Assembly (NCBI GenBank): GCA_910583555.1
Contig: CAJTXO010000009.1
Location: forward strand, 62,001 to 126,000
Length of the DNA: 64,000 nt
Direction of reading: 5' to 3'
From: an uncultured Eubacterium sp.
GTDB taxonomy: Bacteria > Bacillota > Clostridia > Lachnospirales > Lachnospiraceae
In this document: positions 34,948 to 44,160 of the stretch, one piece after another
Layout: each line of letters starts with the position of its first letter
How positions within the stretch are numbered: the first letter of the stretch is position 1
The notes under the pieces: generated by a model
Told to the model about the DNA's origin: nothing
Databases searched by the model: none
The model's input: the letters and a program-made list of their open reading frames with translations, nothing else
Made by a program: the position numbers and the translations under genes

Positions 34948-36558
34948 CTATTGGCTGATTTCAAAGCGGGACGGCGTGAGGAAATGGATCGGGCAGTCGG
35001 ACTGCCTGGTGTTGATATAGTCCTCGAGCATACTCTGGACATCCCGGTTTGCATCGTCAGCGTTCAATGTGTTTCTCGTCTTTTCCATCTCTTTGTGCAT
35101 GTAGTTCGTACTGCTGAAATCGTGGCTGTACCCGTCGAATCCGGCCATCGCGATCGAAGCGACATCCAGTTCATCCAAAAGGCGCAGGAGCAGTATGCCG
35201 GAGTTGTCAAGCTGATCCCAGCCGCATTTGATCAGGCGGGTGAAATCAATGATCAATTGGTTCTTTTCTTCGATATTCGTCACATTTGAAGTGACGATCT
35301 TTTTGTATTCCTCGAAACGGCTTGCGCTTTTCCAGTAGTTGTATCGTTTTTTATTGCTGAAATAGACGTAGTTGATCGGATAGTCGTGGGAGAGCAGGTT
35401 GACGCTGATCACAACCGGCTTTTTCTCCGAGCAGTACGTGAGAATTTCCTGTTTGTGGGAAACGATGCTGTGGCCCGGAAGGAGCATGAGGATGTCTTTT
35501 CCGTGAAGCGTTTCTTTCAGGGTGGCGACTTCTTTCGCGTCGTCCTTGATCGTTCCGTTGTATTCGAGATATGTCTTCTCGAGCAGGTCGTAATCGTACC
35601 GTTTTCTCGCCTCGCTGCCGATGCGGTTCAGAAGGTAATTGATGTCGCGGCTGGAGATGCCGGCTTTCGCGGTCAGGTAAGCAATATTGTTGACATGCGC
35701 GCTGTACGAACCGGCCAGAAAATAGGCGGTCGAATACCCCCAGCTGCAGGTGTTCCGGATACCGTCGATGTAGTTGTCGATCAGGTCGAGAACAATATCA
35801 ATATCATATCCGACGTTGTACTTTCGGTTCATATACTGCATGACGAGTTCGGTGTTCGTGTTGCCGGCGCCCCGGCCCATACCGGCCATTGTCGCGTCGA
35901 TCACCACTTTGCGCAGTCCCTGTGTCATATCGACAAATTCCTGTGAAAGTGAAAAGGACATCTGCAGATTGTTGTGCGAATGAAAACCGATGCGCGATAC
36001 CGCATTTAGGTTGCGGTCGATGAGGTAGAAGACGCGGCGCAGATCTTCTTTGTACATGGAGCCAAACGTATCGACGATGGAAAAAGCGTACGGCTCCAGC
36101 GGATTGATGAGGTCGAGCAGTTCGAGCAGTTCCGAGTCGGTATAACCCAAAATGTCGACCGGCTGGACATACAATTTATATCCTTTTTCCACGATTTCCT
36201 TACAGAAATCAATGACATCATAGCGCTCGTTTTTAAAGAAACAGGCGCGCACGCCGTCGATCGATGTGCCGTCGAATGGCTCCAGATTGGAAATGGAGTA
36301 GCGGCTGTAGTCGGCGAGGCAGACAAACGAAGCCTGTCTGCGGTCTTCCGGCAAAAACGGGCGCAGCTGTGCGGCGTTATTAAAGATCGTACTTCCTTTC
36401 GTGTGCGGCTCGTCCTTTAAAAAGCCGCATTCCACGACGTCGATGCCGCTGTCGGTCAGGCCTTTGATCATTCCTTTGATGACGGTATTTCCAAATTGTG
36501 CATCTACGAGATAACCGCCGTCTCGCAGTGTGCAGTCCAGTAATTGTACGCGTTTCAT
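34948..36558 (-). CDS. HMGL/DRE-TIM aldolase with C-terminal Rossmann-like domain
   Basis: The 536-residue protein begins LLDCTLRDGGYL (DRE-TIM metal site), has VECGFLKDEPH, GFHSHNNLQM (metal-binding histidines) and DATMAGMGRGAGNTNTE, matching 4-hydroxy-2-oxovalerate aldolase-type enzymes that use pyruvate. Residues about 350-536 form a second domain with ILMLLPGHSI, similar to nucleotide-sugar or DUF115-like folds. It lies between kdsB and the KdsC-like phosphatase. I infer that it makes the carbon skeleton of a ulosonic acid by pyruvate aldol addition, replacing KdsA/NeuB, which are absent here. Confidence 0.72.
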   Translation of the reverse strand: MKRVQLLDCTLRDGGYLVDAQFGNTVIKGMIKGLTDSGIDVVECGFLKDEPHTKGSTIFNNAAQLRPFLPEDRRQASFVCLADYSRYSISNLEPFDGTSIDGVRACFFKNERYDVIDFCKEIVEKGYKLYVQPVDILGYTDSELLELLDLINPLEPYAFSIVDTFGSMYKEDLRRVFYLIDRNLNAVSRIGFHSHNNLQMSFSLSQEFVDMTQGLRKVVIDATMAGMGRGAGNTNTELVMQYMNRKYNVGYDIDIVLDLIDNYIDGIRNTCSWGYSTAYFLAGSYSAHVNNIAYLTAKAGISSRDINYLLNRIGSEARKRYDYDLLEKTYLEYNGTIKDDAKEVATLKETLHGKDILMLLPGHSIVSHKQEILTYCSEKKPVVISVNLLSHDYPINYVYFSNKKRYNYWKSASRFEEYKKIVTSNVTNIEEKNQLIIDFTRLIKCGWDQLDNSGILLLRLLDELDVASIAMAGFDGYSHDFSSTNYMHKEMEKTRNTLNADDANRDVQSMLEDYINTRQSDCPIHFLTPSRFEISQ

Positions 36559-36657
36559 TTCTATTCCCTCATTTCTCTTTTATACGGTTTTCTTATTCGG
36601 CATCCAATTGGATGTGGTTTCCGGGCAGATAGGGTAACCGGACGGATATGGTATCGA

Positions 36658-37398
36658 TCAGTCCAGGGTATCGATCCCTTTGATCACCCGCTCGACCTTC
36701 TCTACGTGTTCCGGCAGATCGACGCCGATCGAAGAGTGTTTCGTTTCCTTGAGGCGCATTTTGTAACCGCGTTCCATCGCGCGGAGCGGCTCGATCCCCT
36801 CGCCGAGCTCCAGTTCGGTCTGGGTCATGTTAGAAAAGGCCTGCAAAAAATCACGTTTATATGCGTAGATCCCGACGTGGCGGAATACGCGCGCCAGACT
36901 GCCGTCCTTGATGTTCGACGGGATGACGGAGCGCGAGAAATACATGGCGTCTCCTTTTTGGTCGGTCACTACTTTTACCGTGCTGGTCGCTTTTATTTCT
37001 TCCGGATCCGTGATTTCTTTTTTCAGGCTTCCGAACGTGACGGTCTCATCTTCAAAAAAGATGGAGATCACTTCCCGGATCATGTCCGGATTGATGACGG
37101 GCTCGTCCCCCTGTATATTGATAAACAGGTCGCCTTCGACTTTCGTCGCCACTTCGGCGACGCGGTCCGAACCGGTCGGATGGGAGTCGGAAGTCATGAC
37201 TACGTTCATATTATGTTCCTCACAGGCGGCTTTGATACGCTCGTCGTCGGTGGCAATGTACACGGCGTCAAATTCCGTGACTTTCATGGCCTGCTGGTAT
37301 ACCCACCAGATCATCGGTTTGCCGCATATGTCTACTAACGGTTTGCCCGGAAAACGGCTGGATTTGTACCGGGCGGGGATTACTCCTATTATTTTCAT
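36658..37398 (-). CDS. kdsB: 3-deoxy-D-manno-octulosonate cytidylyltransferase (CMP-ulosonate synthetase)
   Basis: The 246-residue nucleotidyltransferase has IIGVIPARYKSSRFPGKPL, PMIWWVYQQ, HPTGSDRVAEV, INIQGDEPVI and FRHVGIYAYKRDFL, the full set of KdsB motifs. It activates a Kdo-type acid with CTP. A Gram-positive context makes classical lipid A Kdo unlikely, so the product probably decorates a teichoic-acid-like or capsular polymer. It overlaps the upstream fusion gene by four bases and precedes the aldolase by about 100 bases. Confidence 0.88.
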   Translation of the reverse strand: MKIIGVIPARYKSSRFPGKPLVDICGKPMIWWVYQQAMKVTEFDAVYIATDDERIKAACEEHNMNVVMTSDSHPTGSDRVAEVATKVEGDLFINIQGDEPVINPDMIREVISIFFEDETVTFGSLKKEITDPEEIKATSTVKVVTDQKGDAMYFSRSVIPSNIKDGSLARVFRHVGIYAYKRDFLQAFSNMTQTELELGEGIEPLRAMERGYKMRLKETKHSSIGVDLPEHVEKVERVIKGIDTLD

Positions 37399-39488
37399 GA
37401 TTTTCCTCCATTCTTCTTTTCGTCCGAGGCCAAGACGTCCTCCAGCGTCACCCGTGGAAATACTTCGAGGTTTCCGCCTCGCGTCGCGTTGTATATGTGG
37501 ATCCCGTGCTTGTCCGCGTACTGCTTCAGCAGCCGGTATACGACGAGGGAGCGGTCGATGATGTGCTCACCGATCTGCTCAGTCGTCACATTTTCCTGTT
37601 TCATACGCGTCTTGATGCGGGAAATATCGGTCTGGGCGATTTCTTTTGTCGTGTAATTTTCCGTGAAATGTCCGCCGGCCGCGTGGGGGTTCGTACAGTC
37701 CACACCGAGCAGATAGATCTCGGAAAAACCCATGTGGAAGGCAAATTCCGCCGCCAGTGAAAGCACGGTCGCCTTCACCATACAGTAGGCGAACAGATTT
37801 CCCTTGACTTTATACCTCTCACTGGCGATCGTGTGGACATACGTCGTATCGAGCGTCCGCTTCGTCATTTTGTGATAGGTCTTTTCAATCGTGAACAGCG
37901 GGGATTTGATGTTATTGTATATTTCATCCCGCAGCTTTGTGGCGTAGATGCTGTCCGATACGCAGTGGAAGCTGGGGCGCCATTCGGTCTTGTCAAAAAT
38001 TTTGTAGACCATGTTTGTCGCGAAGGTGTATTCGTCTTTTAACAGATTCAGGTCATCCGGCGAGAGGCTGGGGCCGTTGCCGATGAGGAAACAGCGCTCG
38101 CCTTTGTGGGAGTCCTTCATGTCCATGAGGCGCCGTCCGTTGTTGTTCAAAAACAGTCCGTGCTTATTAAAAAAGCCTGTGATGTTATAGCGGACGATCG
38201 TATATAGGATGTGGACGCGGTTCGCGATTTTTTTATAGTTCAGGACAAAACGCTCCCAAAGTCCCTTTTTGTGGGGCGCGATCGTGATGCAGCGCTCGAT
38301 GGCGCGGTGGGCGGCCTGTCCGTCTTCCCATTTGTTAAATGTCTCATGAAAGGTCTGGTACGTTTCATCCGAGTCGTAGTCGAACGACGACAACTGCCGG
38401 CTAATGGCCGCTGCCAGTTCTCCCTCGGTTTTTGTAATGGGGCCCGGCAGCAGCGAAAGATCGAAATAAAATCCCCGGATCTTTTCCTCGTATTCTTCCC
38501 GGTCATACATGTGAAAGACCATCGGACGTTTGAGATTGCTGAAATCAAACATCGTCGAAGAGTAGTCGGTCACCATCAGATCGCTGATGATGTACAGTTC
38601 ATTGATGTCATCCACGTCGGTGACGTCGATGATGCGGTCGGAACTCTCGATCACTTCCGACAGGCCGTTCTGGTGATGCGCACGGAATAAAAGCACGCAC
38701 TCCGGAGGGATACTGTCAACTACTTTTTTCAGGTTGACCGGATTTTTGTACTGGAATCCCTGTCCCGGGGTGTAGTCGGTGTCACGCCACGTAGGGGTGT
38801 ACAAAATAACCTTCTTTCCCTCCGGGATGCCGAGGGATTCGCGTATGCGCGCGACGTCCTCCGCGGTGTAGTGGAACAGCGCGTCGTTTCGCGGATACCC
38901 CGTATTTACAAATATTTTTTTGTTTTTCTTCCGCAGTCCGAACGCGGTTGCCATTCGCTCGCTGTAGTACGGGGAGGGGGAGAGGAAGCGAGTCACTTTC
39001 TTTCCCTTGATCCGGTAACGCCTGTGCATGCGCTTTTTCGACTGCCTCGGGTCGCTGTCTGTCTCTATGTCGCAACCGAGCCGCTTGAGCGGGGTGCCGT
39101 GCCACGTCTCGATGTATACCTGGCCCCTTCCCGGTACGAGAAAATCCGGGATGCTCACGTTATTGATCCAAAAGCGGCAGGCGGCGTAGTAGCGGAAATA
39201 GTCGGTCGATCCCTTTTTGACGAGGATCGTATGCGGATTGTCCAAAAGTTCCCGGTGGGCGTCCGGATCCGTAAAGGCCCACACAAATGTGTAGTCGCGG
39301 AACGCTTCGTCGAAAACCATCGCGTCGTAGATCGCTTTTACGCTGTCCCCGCACCGTTTTCCGTGGAACGATTCAAACATCACCATTTTGTCCTGCGTCA
39401 TGTAGATCATCCGGCAGCATTTGAATTTGATTCTGTTTTTTATACAGGATAAATCCTGTCTAAGTTTATAGTTTAGGCGTTCATTCAT
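37395..39488 (-). CDS. CDP-glycerol glycerophosphotransferase-like (TagB) domain fused to a DUF115/MptE-like domain
   Basis: The 697-residue protein has two parts. Residues 1-400 match the Glyphos_transf family: ETWHGTPLKRLG, GYPRNDALF, YTPTWRD, FRAHHQN and VTDYSSTMFDFS. Residues 430-690 match the DUF115/MptE-like fold of Maf-type glycosyltransferases: CFLIGNGPSLS, ATNMVYKIF and YLLGVDCTNPHAAGGHF. DUF115 proteins in other bacteria are linked to transfer of nonulosonic acids. Together with kdsB it may add a CMP-ulosonic acid and polyol phosphate to a surface polymer. Start uses AGAATGGAATATG, with a weak site. Confidence 0.82.
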   Translation of the reverse strand: MNERLNYKLRQDLSCIKNRIKFKCCRMIYMTQDKMVMFESFHGKRCGDSVKAIYDAMVFDEAFRDYTFVWAFTDPDAHRELLDNPHTILVKKGSTDYFRYYAACRFWINNVSIPDFLVPGRGQVYIETWHGTPLKRLGCDIETDSDPRQSKKRMHRRYRIKGKKVTRFLSPSPYYSERMATAFGLRKKNKKIFVNTGYPRNDALFHYTAEDVARIRESLGIPEGKKVILYTPTWRDTDYTPGQGFQYKNPVNLKKVVDSIPPECVLLFRAHHQNGLSEVIESSDRIIDVTDVDDINELYIISDLMVTDYSSTMFDFSNLKRPMVFHMYDREEYEEKIRGFYFDLSLLPGPITKTEGELAAAISRQLSSFDYDSDETYQTFHETFNKWEDGQAAHRAIERCITIAPHKKGLWERFVLNYKKIANRVHILYTIVRYNITGFFNKHGLFLNNNGRRLMDMKDSHKGERCFLIGNGPSLSPDDLNLLKDEYTFATNMVYKIFDKTEWRPSFHCVSDSIYATKLRDEIYNNIKSPLFTIEKTYHKMTKRTLDTTYVHTIASERYKVKGNLFAYCMVKATVLSLAAEFAFHMGFSEIYLLGVDCTNPHAAGGHFTENYTTKEIAQTDISRIKTRMKQENVTTEQIGEHIIDRSLVVYRLLKQYADKHGIHIYNATRGGNLEVFPRVTLEDVLASDEKKNGGKS

Positions 39489-39600
39489 ATTCCATTCTCT
39501 CTAAAAATAAAAAAACAATCTCTCACCTTAGTTCATAAATTCTATTTTACCACATTTGGGCAGTATGTCAATTAAAGGAAGGGATTTCAGGAAATAAAAT

Positions 39601-39629
39601 TTGACACGGAATCGGCCATGATATAAAAT
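39601..39629 (+). promoter_or_regulatory. promoter for the GT2-TCS-LCP genes
   Basis: TTGACA at 39601-39606, 17-base spacer and TAAAAT at 39624-39629, in the divergent spacer facing the ulosonic-acid operon. Confidence 0.75.
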
Positions 39630-39675
39630 GGTTGATATAACGAAATGCTAAAAGATAGTGAAGGGAAGATACAAT

Positions 39676-40650
39676 ATGAGGGAGAAGCATATTTTATATT
39701 TGGTAGTGCCCTGTTATAACGAAGAAGAAGTTCTCGATGAGACGGCGAAGCAGCTAAATGCCAAACTGGAGGGATTGATCGGGGATGGGAAGGTCAGCGC
39801 GGCCAGCCGGATCCTGTTTGTCAATGACGGCTCGAAGGACCAGACGTGGATGATCATCAGCCGCCTTCATCAGCAGTACGCGCATGTGAGCGGTCTGAAC
39901 CTATCGCGCAACCGCGGACACCAGAATGCGGTGCTGGCCGGGCTGATGTACGCGAAGGAGCGCGCGGATGTGGCGATCTCGCTCGACGCGGATCTGCAGG
40001 ACGATGTCAATGCCATTGACGAGATGATCGAAAAATATTACGAGGGAAATGATGTCGTGTACGGCGTGCGGAGCAGCCGGAAAAAGGATACATTTTTTAA
40101 GAAGGCGACCGCCGAAGGGTTTTATAAGATCATGGCGTGGATGGGCGTCGATATCGTGTTCAATCACGCGGATTACCGTCTGATGAGTAAGCGCGTGCTC
40201 GACCAGCTCGAGAACTATAAGGAAGTGCATCTGTTTCTGCGGGGGATGATCCCGCTGATCGGCTATCCGTCGGCGAAGGTGTATTATGAGAGGCATGAGC
40301 GGTTCGCGGGGGAGAGCAAGTATCCGCTGAAAAAAATGCTGGCGTTCGCGTTTGACGGCATTTCTTCGTTCAGCGTCAAACCGATCCGGTTTATCGTGTG
40401 GCTGGGATTTGCAATCTTTTTTGTCAGTATACTGATGCTAGCTTACTCGATCTGGCAGTTCGCGATCGGGGATACGGTGCCGGGCTGGAGCAGCCTGATC
40501 GTGTCGATCTGGGCGCTCGGAGGCTTGCAGCTTCTGGCGATCGGCGTCGTGGGGGAATACATCGGCAAGGTGTATATGGAGACGAAGGGAAGGCCGAAAT
40601 ACGCGGTTCAGGATATTTTGGACAGGCCGGAGGAGACGGCCGGCGAATAG
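39676..40650 (+). CDS. family 2 glycosyltransferase (DPM1/GtrB-type, membrane-bound)
   Basis: The 324-residue protein has the GT-A motifs VVPCYNEEEV, FVNDGSKDQT and SLDADLQDD, an extra helix, and two C-terminal TM segments (FIVWLGFAIFFVSIL and a second pair) typical of polyprenyl-phosphate-sugar synthases such as GtrB/ArnC/YkcC. It likely transfers a sugar from a nucleotide donor onto undecaprenyl phosphate for surface glycosylation, which fits YfhO-type acceptors. Start at 39676 rather than 39658 because GGGAAG is nearer. Confidence 0.88.
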   Translation: MREKHILYLVVPCYNEEEVLDETAKQLNAKLEGLIGDGKVSAASRILFVNDGSKDQTWMIISRLHQQYAHVSGLNLSRNRGHQNAVLAGLMYAKERADVAISLDADLQDDVNAIDEMIEKYYEGNDVVYGVRSSRKKDTFFKKATAEGFYKIMAWMGVDIVFNHADYRLMSKRVLDQLENYKEVHLFLRGMIPLIGYPSAKVYYERHERFAGESKYPLKKMLAFAFDGISSFSVKPIRFIVWLGFAIFFVSILMLAYSIWQFAIGDTVPGWSSLIVSIWALGGLQLLAIGVVGEYIGKVYMETKGRPKYAVQDILDRPEETAGE

Positions 40651-40665
40651 GAGGGATCTGGGAAA

Positions 40666-41319
40666 ATGGCACATATACTCGTGGTGGAAGATGAGGAGAC
40701 GATCCGCAATCTCATCTGCTGGAATTTAGAATTGGTTGGCCATCAGTGCAGCGCGGCGGCGGACGGCTGGGAGGCGAAAAAGTCGCTGGAAGGCGGGGCG
40801 TTCGATCTCGTTTTGCTCGATATCATGCTGCCGGGACTGGACGGGTTTCAGCTGGCGGAGTACTGCCAGCATATGCCGGTCATGTTCGTCACGGCCAAAG
40901 AGGGGATCGAGGATAAGATGAAGGGTTTCCGGGCGGGGGCGGACGATTATCTGGTCAAACCGTTTGAGATCGTGGAACTGCTGGCCCGGGTCAACGTCAT
41001 CCTGCGCCGGAACGGAAAAGATGAGGCGCGCATCCAGATCGGGGGCGTGACGATCGACATGCAGGGCAGGAAAGTGTATAAAGGCGGCGTTCCGGCCGAT
41101 CTCACGCCGCAGGAATATGAATTATTTGAAACACTTGTGCGCAACCGCAATATCGCGCTGTCGAGGGAGAAGCTTTTGGAGCTTGCCTGGGGGTATGATT
41201 TTGCGGGGGATACGAGAACGGTAGATGTCCATATCCAGAAACTGCGCCAGAAACTCGGTCTGGAACAGTACATAAAGACCGTGTATAAGATGGGGTATCG
41301 ATTGGAGGATGCGGAATGA
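40666..41319 (+). CDS. OmpR-family response regulator
   Basis: The 217-residue protein has a receiver domain (VVEDEETIRNL, phosphoacceptor Asp in LLDIMLPGLDG, conserved Thr/Lys in VTAKEG and LVKPFE) and a C-terminal winged helix ending VYKMGYRLED. It pairs with the histidine kinase downstream, with a four-base overlap. Target genes are unknown; its neighbours suggest cell-envelope control. Confidence 0.94.
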   Translation: MAHILVVEDEETIRNLICWNLELVGHQCSAAADGWEAKKSLEGGAFDLVLLDIMLPGLDGFQLAEYCQHMPVMFVTAKEGIEDKMKGFRAGADDYLVKPFEIVELLARVNVILRRNGKDEARIQIGGVTIDMQGRKVYKGGVPADLTPQEYELFETLVRNRNIALSREKLLELAWGYDFAGDTRTVDVHIQKLRQKLGLEQYIKTVYKMGYRLEDAE

Positions 41320-42752
41320 AGTTTTGGAAAAAGATCTATCTTTCTGTGTTCTTATTATTTCTTATTTTTCTCAACAGCGGGATCGTTCTCGTTTTTTACA
41401 TTTCCTATTCACACAATATGGCAGAAGAAAAGACGCGTATGCTCGGGGAACATGAAGTGATCCGGCGGTCGCTGTCAAATGATATCGCGGCCTTTGGGAA
41501 AAAGGCGCCGGGAGAGAAGGAGTTCTTTTCCATCATGAAAGAGTACGAGGGGATGTTCCGGGAAAACAGCCTGTCGTTCGTACTATGGCAGAATGGCACG
41601 AAGGTGTTTGCCAGCGAGGGCGTGCAGACGGAAGACGTCCCGCCGGAGGAGACCGTCACGATCCGGCGTCAGGATGGCGTCCAGACCGCTTATGTAGTCA
41701 CGGCGTTTGAGATCAACGGGACCTCGTACCGTCTGGCCGCGATCCGTTCCCTGACCGGACTGACGAAACTGTGGGACAAGCTGCGACTTATTTTTCTGGC
41801 ACTGAGCGGTGTCATTTCGGTCGTGCTGGCTGTCGTGCTCTACATTATGATGCGCCGGCTGATGAGGCCGCTCGACCGCCTGTCGCAGAAGACGAGGGAG
41901 GTAGCGGACGGCAATTACGAGTGGATCCCCGTGCGAGGCAAGGACGAGATCGCACAGCTCGGCCGGGATTTTAATATCATGACGGCCGCCGTGCAGAATA
42001 AGATCGAGTCGCAGCAGCGGTTCGTGGCAAATCTGGCACATGAGCTCCGCACGCCGCTCACCTCGATCGGCGGGTATTCGGAGTACCTGTTGCGCGGAAA
42101 CGCGGATGCGGACAGGCAGATTCAGGCGCTCCGCTATATCCAGAGCGAGAGCCGGCGCATGCAGCAGATGGCGAGCCAGTTATTGCTGCTGGCCAGTGTT
42201 CAGGATGGGGTGAAAGAAAGAGGCTGGGATTTTAGCAGGGAGGAAGTCCGGGATCAAGGCAGGGAGGAAGTTCAGGATGGCGGTGAAATGGGGAATCCGG
42301 ACGAAAGGATGAAGATGACGGAGGTGTCGGTCAGCGAATGCCTGCGGGAAGCGTACGAAAGCTGTGAACCCCTCATCCGGGAAAAGGAACTGGCGGTCGT
42401 CTTGGAGGGGACGGATTTTTCGGTGCAGGGTGTAAAAGAACTGCTGGTCTGCCTGTTCCGCAATCTTCTGGAAAATGCGGTCCGCGCCTGCGACCGCGGA
42501 GGAGAGGTCGGGATCCATTATGGGGATGGGAAATTTGCGATCTGTGATAACGGTATCGGCATGGAGCCGGAAGAACTGGGGCGCATCACCGAGCCGTTTT
42601 ACCGCGTCGATAAGGCGAGGAGCCGGGAGAGCGGCGGAACCGGACTGGGACTGGCGCTCTGTCAGGACATTGTAACGCTGCACCGGGCCGAGCTGCGGTA
42701 TGAGAGCGCGGCGGGAGAGGGGACGGAAGTGACGGTGGTGTTTTCGCGGTAG
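41316..42752 (+). CDS. HAMP-containing sensor histidine kinase
   Basis: The 478-residue protein has TM helices near residues 10-30 and 155-180, an extracytoplasmic sensor between them, a HAMP linker, the phosphoacceptor FVANLAHELRTPLTS (His in H box), the N box FRNLLENAVRAC, G1 CDNGIGME and G2 GGTGLGLAL. An acidic insert of Arg, Glu and Asp follows the H-box region. Partner of the response regulator encoded immediately upstream. Confidence 0.94.
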   Translation: MKFWKKIYLSVFLLFLIFLNSGIVLVFYISYSHNMAEEKTRMLGEHEVIRRSLSNDIAAFGKKAPGEKEFFSIMKEYEGMFRENSLSFVLWQNGTKVFASEGVQTEDVPPEETVTIRRQDGVQTAYVVTAFEINGTSYRLAAIRSLTGLTKLWDKLRLIFLALSGVISVVLAVVLYIMMRRLMRPLDRLSQKTREVADGNYEWIPVRGKDEIAQLGRDFNIMTAAVQNKIESQQRFVANLAHELRTPLTSIGGYSEYLLRGNADADRQIQALRYIQSESRRMQQMASQLLLLASVQDGVKERGWDFSREEVRDQGREEVQDGGEMGNPDERMKMTEVSVSECLREAYESCEPLIREKELAVVLEGTDFSVQGVKELLVCLFRNLLENAVRACDRGGEVGIHYGDGKFAICDNGIGMEPEELGRITEPFYRVDKARSRESGGTGLGLALCQDIVTLHRAELRYESAAGEGTEVTVVFSR

Positions 42753-42874
42753 CCAAGATGTGCGTTGTTCAGCCGCATCTTTTTACAACTTCCTTACAAC
42801 TTCATGATTGTCTTGAAATGAACAACGTTTACTATGAGTAGGAAGGACAGATCAAAAGCAAAGGAGGTTTTACT

Positions 42875-43924
42875 ATGAGAAAGGAAAAAATAATCCTTGC
42901 CATTCTTTCTTTGGCGATGATTGCCGGCAGTATGCTGGGGCTCAGTGTGTTGATCGAGCATATCCAGGGGCAGGAAGTCGTCGAGAAGATTGAAACGGCA
43001 GGGGGAAAAACAGGAAAGGCAGCAGAAGGGGAGACGGAACAGGCCGGTATTACGGAAAAGCCGTTTCAGGTGCTGGTGAGCGGTCTGGATCTTACCAGTT
43101 CCATGAAAAAGAAAAGGGTCGGCAGGAGCGATCTCAATCTGCTGCTCACGGTAAATCCGGTCAGCAAAAAGATCCTGATCACAAATATCTCTCGGGATAC
43201 GTATTTAGAAGTCGTGGATCCACCGGAGATGACCGAAGAGGAAGAAAAAAATCTGAAGGCGAACGGTCTGACAAAGGATCAGATCAAGGGAATCAAAGAA
43301 GCGCGGAAAAACAACCCGAAGACAAAATTGAGTCATGTCAGCCTGTATGGTACATCGACGCTTGTGAAAACAGTCGAGGGATTTTTGGACACGAAGATCG
43401 ATTACTATGTCCAGACCACGATGGCCGGGTTTCAGACGCTGATCGATGCGATCGGCGGCGTAGATGTGGAGGCGGTAGAAAGTTTTCAAACAGATTGGGG
43501 TACGTTGTTTAAAAAAGGTAGCAACCATGTTGATGGGAAAAAGGCAGCAACGTTTATCCGGGAGCGGCATCATTTTAATGAAGGCGAGTTGAGAAGAGGG
43601 AAGAACGGCATCGAAATGATGCGTGCCATAATCGACAAGTTGTGTCATGTTTCCCTGTTGGAAATGGATGCCGACAAGCTGTATCAGCTGTGGAAAGATA
43701 ACGTGAAGACAGATATGGGGGCGGGTGAGGTGCTCTCGCTGCTGCGGATGCAGGTAGAGGACCGCGCGGAGTGGGAGTTCACGTCTGCCCAGATCAAGGG
43801 GGAGATGGGCTTTGAGGAACTGATGGATTATCAGCAGGATAAGTTTTATGTCCAGGTTCCGGATCCGGCTTCCATAGAGAAGGTGCAAAAGAAGATAGCG
43901 GATGTATGCCAGATTGATTCGTAA
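42875..43924 (+). CDS. LytR-CpsA-Psr (LCP) family protein
   Basis: The 349-residue protein has an N-terminal TM anchor (residues 5-28) and the LCP domain: VLVSGLD, GRSDLNLLLTVNPVSKKILITNISRDTYL with the arginines that bind the polyprenyl pyrophosphate, DAIGGVDVE, and the late TFIRERHHFNEGELRRGKNG motif. LCP enzymes attach teichoic acids, capsule or glycopolymers to peptidoglycan. Its position after the glycosyltransferase and two-component genes fits that role. Start after AAAGGAGG. Confidence 0.92.
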   Translation: MRKEKIILAILSLAMIAGSMLGLSVLIEHIQGQEVVEKIETAGGKTGKAAEGETEQAGITEKPFQVLVSGLDLTSSMKKKRVGRSDLNLLLTVNPVSKKILITNISRDTYLEVVDPPEMTEEEEKNLKANGLTKDQIKGIKEARKNNPKTKLSHVSLYGTSTLVKTVEGFLDTKIDYYVQTTMAGFQTLIDAIGGVDVEAVESFQTDWGTLFKKGSNHVDGKKAATFIRERHHFNEGELRRGKNGIEMMRAIIDKLCHVSLLEMDADKLYQLWKDNVKTDMGAGEVLSLLRMQVEDRAEWEFTSAQIKGEMGFEELMDYQQDKFYVQVPDPASIEKVQKKIADVCQIDS

Positions 43925-43944
43925 ATGGAAAGAGGGGAAGGGGG

Positions 43945-43988
43945 AAAAGCTGCCAGGATACGGGGGAAGGGTGTCCTGGCAGCTTTTT
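43945..43988 (+). terminator. rho-independent terminator after the LCP gene
   Basis: AAAGCTGCCAGGA pairs with TCCTGGCAGCTTT (about 43946-43986), with a G-rich loop, and is followed by a T-run ending about 43988. Confidence 0.85.
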
Positions 43989-44160
43989 GTCGGGAAGGCG
44001 GAACTATAGTTTTGGATTTAAATATATTTAATTATAAATGTTTTTTTGCTGGACTTCATACCAACTATATGATATACTATTACACAAGTCATTTTTCAGA
44101 AGTGATGATAGCTGCGGTAATGGTAACAGATATGGTCAACGTGTGTAACGGTACACAGGA

